From: Paracyclopina nana
Lineage: Eukaryota > Arthropoda > Copepoda > Cyclopoida > Cyclopettidae
Direction: 5' to 3'
Length of the DNA stretch: 64,000 nucleotides
NCBI GenBank assembly: GCA_019096065.1
Contig: JAGUCH010000003.1
Coordinates: 7,192,001-7,256,000 of the forward strand
A program made the position numbers and the translations under genes. The stretch's first letter is position 1. Each line of letters begins with the position of its first letter. Under the pieces are notes generated by a model. It was not told the DNA's origin, did not search any database, and was given only the letters and a program-made list of their open reading frames with translations. Shown in pieces: positions 59,701 through 64,000 of the stretch.

Positions 59701-62700
59701 TGGTAATATGCAGGTGATGAATGGACAGTTGCACCATCGAAGCAACAGGAGTTTTTCATTGTAAACGGTCAGACACATTTTAAATAGCCCAAATGGCTTC
59801 ACCAACAGTCATTATTATTGCCTGGCACGCAACAATTGGAACATTTCCTGCGCCGATGTGCCATGCAAAATGGCCGACGAAAATCAATGTGCTTCTAACT
59901 GACTCCAAATGCAGAAGAAGAGCCTCTAATTAAATTGTTGAATTTATGGCAAATTCAATCGAGCGAAAATTCCTTACAAAAGGATGCATACCTATATAAA
60001 TACATGATTTTGTATAGACATTACACGGAATTGGACGCAACAATTGCTACCGTAGGACGACTGGACAAGCAGATGTACCACCGGGAAGAATTAGTAAATG
60101 TGTCCAAATCTATTTAGCGTTTCACAGCTTGAATATTTGTAGCTGTCCAGTCTGACACTTGATCCTGCCAACATTAACTAACAGCCTGGACAATGAGACC
60201 CCCGAGTGGGCTGACCAAAAGTGACAATGCAAAGGCAATATTTGCACAATGGTCACCATTTTTTGTGTCCAGAAGGCGACCCGTGTTTTGCGGCCAGCCC
60301 TATCAGCTCATGTATCTCAGAGTCCAGAACTTGGATGCTTGAGGTCTTCAAAGACATGATTGCGAACTAAAGATGCTCTACTAAGGAAGTTACGGGCTTG
60401 ATAACAAATCCTTTAATTACAGTCAAGGTCCCACGTAAGCTTAATGACTTCATCAAGGGTGATATTTTAAGGATTATACGAATGAGGCTCGGCTATGGAA
60501 CGTAACTGCTGTCATTGAGCATTTAGCATCCAATGAACGTAGCAGACTAGTCCGACCACTTTTTGATTGTCCCCGAAGAACAGGGTCTTTACCTTCTAAA
60601 CTCGTATTTGGACACGAGGTCTGATCCTATCAGATCATCTGGGGCATTTGTCTTTCTAACACTCTCCCAGATCGACCTGAAAAAGGTAGAGGAAAAAAAA
60701 CGGATTGAAAACGCTCATCTAGCCAACGTAAAAGTTATTGGGCTGCTGCGGTTAAAGTTGGAAAATAAGTGCACATGGCCAAAAAATCCTTCCTCAAAAG
60801 AGGAGGTGACTAAGCTCTAAGCTGGCGGATATTCTGCTCTGATTTATAACTAACCAGCTGCCTGATTTCCCCTGAATGAAAACAGGAAGTCCTACTTGAG
60901 ATGATGCTGATCATCATTTCAGGATATTGCCCTGCACGAGAGAGGCTAATGGACAAAAAAGACGCCCAAGACTTACATCCTGTGTATTATGAGAAGCTCG
61001 TTTGAGTGTTTTTTGAGCGTCTGTCAAGTCCAAGCCAGTTGGCGGGCTATATTATTTTGTGTGGCGCGAGAATTTAGGGGCAGCCAACAGGTCACAGCTT
61101 ATAATTTGGTGAAGGCTGCCATTAATTAATTTCATTATAGAGGACACAACAGGAAAGCTTCATGATAGATGATGATTGAAAAAAAAGCCACATTTTCCAC
61201 ATCTTAAAGCTGGCTCAGTTTTTTTGTCATACCCAAGTTCATTTGAGTCTGACTGATTGTTTGCAGGAATGCTCATGATGTGTTGCGAGTAGCAGCAGCA
61301 GTGGGTGCTGATATTTATTGCTACCACCCCCTTTATGGCCTTGAAATCAGAGCTTTGCGGTTTCCCAAGAAGAAAAAACCGACTAAGCAGTTTCGAGGAT
61401 CAGTTATCACTCTTCTTCTTCATCCTTGGAAAAAAAGAGGAGGGGGTTGAAAACTCAAGAGTTGTCAAAACTAGCCACAGTTTTTGAGTTATGACCAAAG
61501 CCAAGTTGTTGGAGAAGTAGTACTAGTCATGCATGAGGTCAGGGACAGGTCAGGATTTTTTGACAAAAACAGCAGGGTAGAAGAAAAGGGTTGACACTAT
61601 GGGAGCTGATGCTGCCTCAGAAATGTATAAATAATTGCAGGTTTGAAGCCACATACTAATATTTTTGTCGTTATGCCAGTTTGGCGTGGAAAAGTTATGG
61701 CCAATTCAATAAAAAATATTGGCTGTTGTCAACCGCGTGCGTAGCAGGAAAACCACCTCAGTTTGGCCATTTTCCTGATGAGATGAAATGTGGAAAGAGT
61801 TGCCAAGGAGGGGGTAAAATTCCACAAGTCCAAAAATCATCAGGGGGTAAAAAGCAAACTGGCCACGATAATTTTTGGGAGATTTTTGAGAAATACTTTC
61901 GCAAGAAAAATGCCTTGACTCATCTCTCGTGTAAATTGAGGAATGCTGACGACTTGGATTTGAATTATAATGGCTCCATCATCACCCATAGAAAATATGT
62001 ATCGATAAGAAGAGCAGCATTTTTCAGCGTTGCAGTCTCTGGCATTATTCTAGACCGTGGAAGACGTATGGTTATGAATGAAGACATTGCTCAAAGTATA
62101 TTAACATTTTCTCAAGCGTACGCGAGTCCTAATTGAATACATTTTCACCGTCACAAGATGATCTCGACATGAGACCTCATATTTTAGCCCTCTAATAGTG
62201 ACGAAAAATTCACTGTGAGATAACCCGATTTTCTTTCTCATCAAAGGAAACAATAAGCGCTCTAGATTCTAGAGTCCTATGGTCCTAAAATTCCAACCAA
62301 GCATAATTTGGAATGGCAGAAAAGATGAGGAGACTTTTTTAAGCTGCTACAGGCCCGCTGTGCATCATGAGCAAGAAGACTGTTCGGTAATAATCATCTA
62401 GCAGTAATTAACGGACTGGTTGTGAAAAATTGACGCAAAAGGGGGTCCGAACGATGTAGGACTTTTTTCTCAATCCTAATGATGATGATGAGCCGGCCCA
62501 TCACCAAATTGCAATTAGACCATGCACAGACGACCATGGTCGTGGTCATCCCCATTAATAAAGGCTGGCAGGCTACTTGAGCCGGTCAGGGATCATGCTG
62601 TGGTGAGAACAGTCATTTCGTGCTCTCTTGATGACTAAAGAATTTCTGAGCATACCGTAGATCAAACTTGAGCAAGTTTAGCAGGGTCATCGTTCAAACC

Positions 62701-64000
62701 TTAGCCAGATCTGCGTGAGCAATTGAGGATTTGTAGCATTTTTGCTCCAGGCACTTTTTATGGGTCTTATCTCCTTTATGTCGCTGCTGACTTTATGCAT
62801 GGTTTTTCTGCATTTGCTCCTTCCAGTGCCTTTTCTTCTAAATCATACCCTGCTCGATTTATGCCCCCAGATAACCTAGTAAGCATTTCACAAATATAAT
62901 TAAAGAATGCACTTGCATCCACTTGGAAAAATGCTGAATTTTACACCTTTTTAAAACTGTTCATAAAAAGACCAAAGTTCATTCGGAGGTTCGAGTTGAA
63001 TAATGCAGCGGCTATCTTGCAATAAAAAGAAAAAACTTACCTCGGATCCCAATTGTTTAGTCAACCCTATATTGAACTTTCACAGTGGTGGTGGCCACGG
63101 TGGAACAATTATTGGCCTTCACTTCAATTTTTGGGAAATTATTATTGTGTACCAACTGTTTAGTCAACCCTAGTTTCATCTTCAAGGCGCGTCGGTCATC
63201 GTTCTCGCAGCATTTGGTCTTGAGAAAAACTGGCCACTTAACTAGTTAGCTCAGGGAAGATGAGCAACTGGATTGAACTCGAAATTTGATCAGATCGAAA
63301 TTCAACCACGACATGACTAAAAAAATTGAGTTACAAAACAAATGTCAACTTTTTGCGATATAAGAGTCTGATGACATTCATTAAATACACTTCTTCTTAA
63401 CTTTGGATGATTGCCGATGATATTTGCTTATCTTTTTGTCATTGCGTAATATTTTCAAGCTGTTTTCCTTACGAGCACGCCTTAAATATCTTGGTCTGCT
63501 TCGTATTTCGTTTGCCATCGTATTCTCAGCAAAATAAACAAAAAACAGTAGCAGCGATGGAAACAACGTGGTTAGCACTAATTCTGAAGTGGAAAGGTTT
63601 TCGAAAGCATATGGTGATAGATGTCGCACTCTACCAGAAAAGCTTTCTTTTCTACTTCGACGGTGGAAAGTACTTTAGCCAGCAGAGCCATCTAGAGCGT
63701 TGCTTTCGAAACTTTCGATGTGTCGAACCTTTTTTGGATGCTTTCTGCATCGAGAGAAAGCTCGACCGACACCACCGAAGTTCCTTTGAATCATCGGGCA
63801 AACGAGAACCGTAGCTCCGTTGAAGCAAAGAGTCCCAAAGGCTGTGCAGCGTTTCCCATCCTCCCCTTTCTCATCATAGAAGTTTTAAACTTTCCAACTA
63901 AAACCAAGCATCCTCTCTCCACCAACCTCAGTTTCACTGCGTCCTCCAAACGGGCAATATCTTCGACACCTGACAGAAATATTGTCTTTGTCTTTTTGCG
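56728..64000. other. 7.3-kb gap to window end; no recognised gene
   Basis: Reading frames up to about 151 codons (61681-62136, opening with TTG) have no known relatives. GGTCAAAG-type half-sites are frequent (for example near 57651 and 57770). A direct repeat with a 40-codon frame lies at 63049-63179. The edge at 64000 is open, so an exon of a flanking gene could begin beyond it. Confidence 0.45.
63049..63172 (+). repeat. 21-bp direct repeat, 103 bp apart
   Basis: CCAATTGTTTAGTCAACCCTA (63049-63069) recurs with one mismatch (AACTG for AATTG) at 63152-63172. On the minus strand a 40-codon ATG frame (63179-63057) crosses the interval, and CCGAG-GTAAG directly after the first copy resembles a splice donor. 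It may be a fragment of an interspersed repeat. Confidence 0.45.

Noticed and set aside
61681..62136. 151-codon plus-strand frame
   Set aside because: It opens with TTG, not ATG, and resembles no known protein.
1..64000. CRISPR arrays, prophage, bacterial operons
   Set aside because: Spliced eukaryotic genes throughout. The only tandem array (54.8-56.7 kb) lacks spacers and is palindromic, so it is not CRISPR.

Overview
This window reads as arthropod nuclear DNA, most likely from a crustacean. The reasons are two secreted cuticle-type proteins (one with a clear RR-2 chitin-binding domain), an arthropod-type SmydA/msta SET-MYND protein, a Sulfotransfer_4 protein, and an astacin with ShK domains. 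Introns are short (about 50-380 nt) with GT-AG ends. I cannot name the species. All gene models were built by eye from homology and splice consensus, and no search was run.

Layout. 1-1.6 kb: nothing recognised. 1.6-3.8 kb: four adjacent inverted-repeat (MITE or foldback) elements. 5.2-7.7 kb (+): SmydA-type SET/MYND protein in five exons. 9.4-10.9 kb (+): ABHD13-like serine hydrolase in four exons, convergent with RpS19 (-, 11.1-12.1 kb), which has a TOP-like 5' end. 13.3-16.4 kb (+): membrane DPP4-type protease with an intact catalytic triad, convergent with an RR-2 cuticle protein (-, 16.7-17.5 kb). 18.8-19.8 kb (-): Sulfotransfer_4 protein with a C-terminal membrane segment. 25.0-25.9 kb (-): secreted Q/E-rich cuticle-like protein. 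30.5-32.3 kb (+): astacin with two ShKT domains. 38.5-39.2 kb (-): neuronal-calcium-sensor-like EF-hand protein.

The rest (about 19.8-25 kb, 26-30.4 kb, 32.3-38.5 kb and 39.2-64 kb) has no protein I can recognise. It holds microsatellites, GC-rich patches, CTCF-like motifs, a small MITE at 48.8 kb, and a 1.9-kb composite palindromic element at 54.8-56.7 kb. That element's arms are 54-bp/24-bp minisatellites, and its core is related to the palindrome at 3.2-3.8 kb. It is the most unusual structure here. The right-hand 25 kb could be intergenic regulatory DNA or a large intron.

The genes do not form a pathway. Three of them (RR-2 protein, Q/E-rich protein, astacin) act outside the cell, and the two cuticle-type genes share a design: a TATA box, a tiny first coding exon of 4-5 codons, then an intron of about 60 nt inside the signal peptide.
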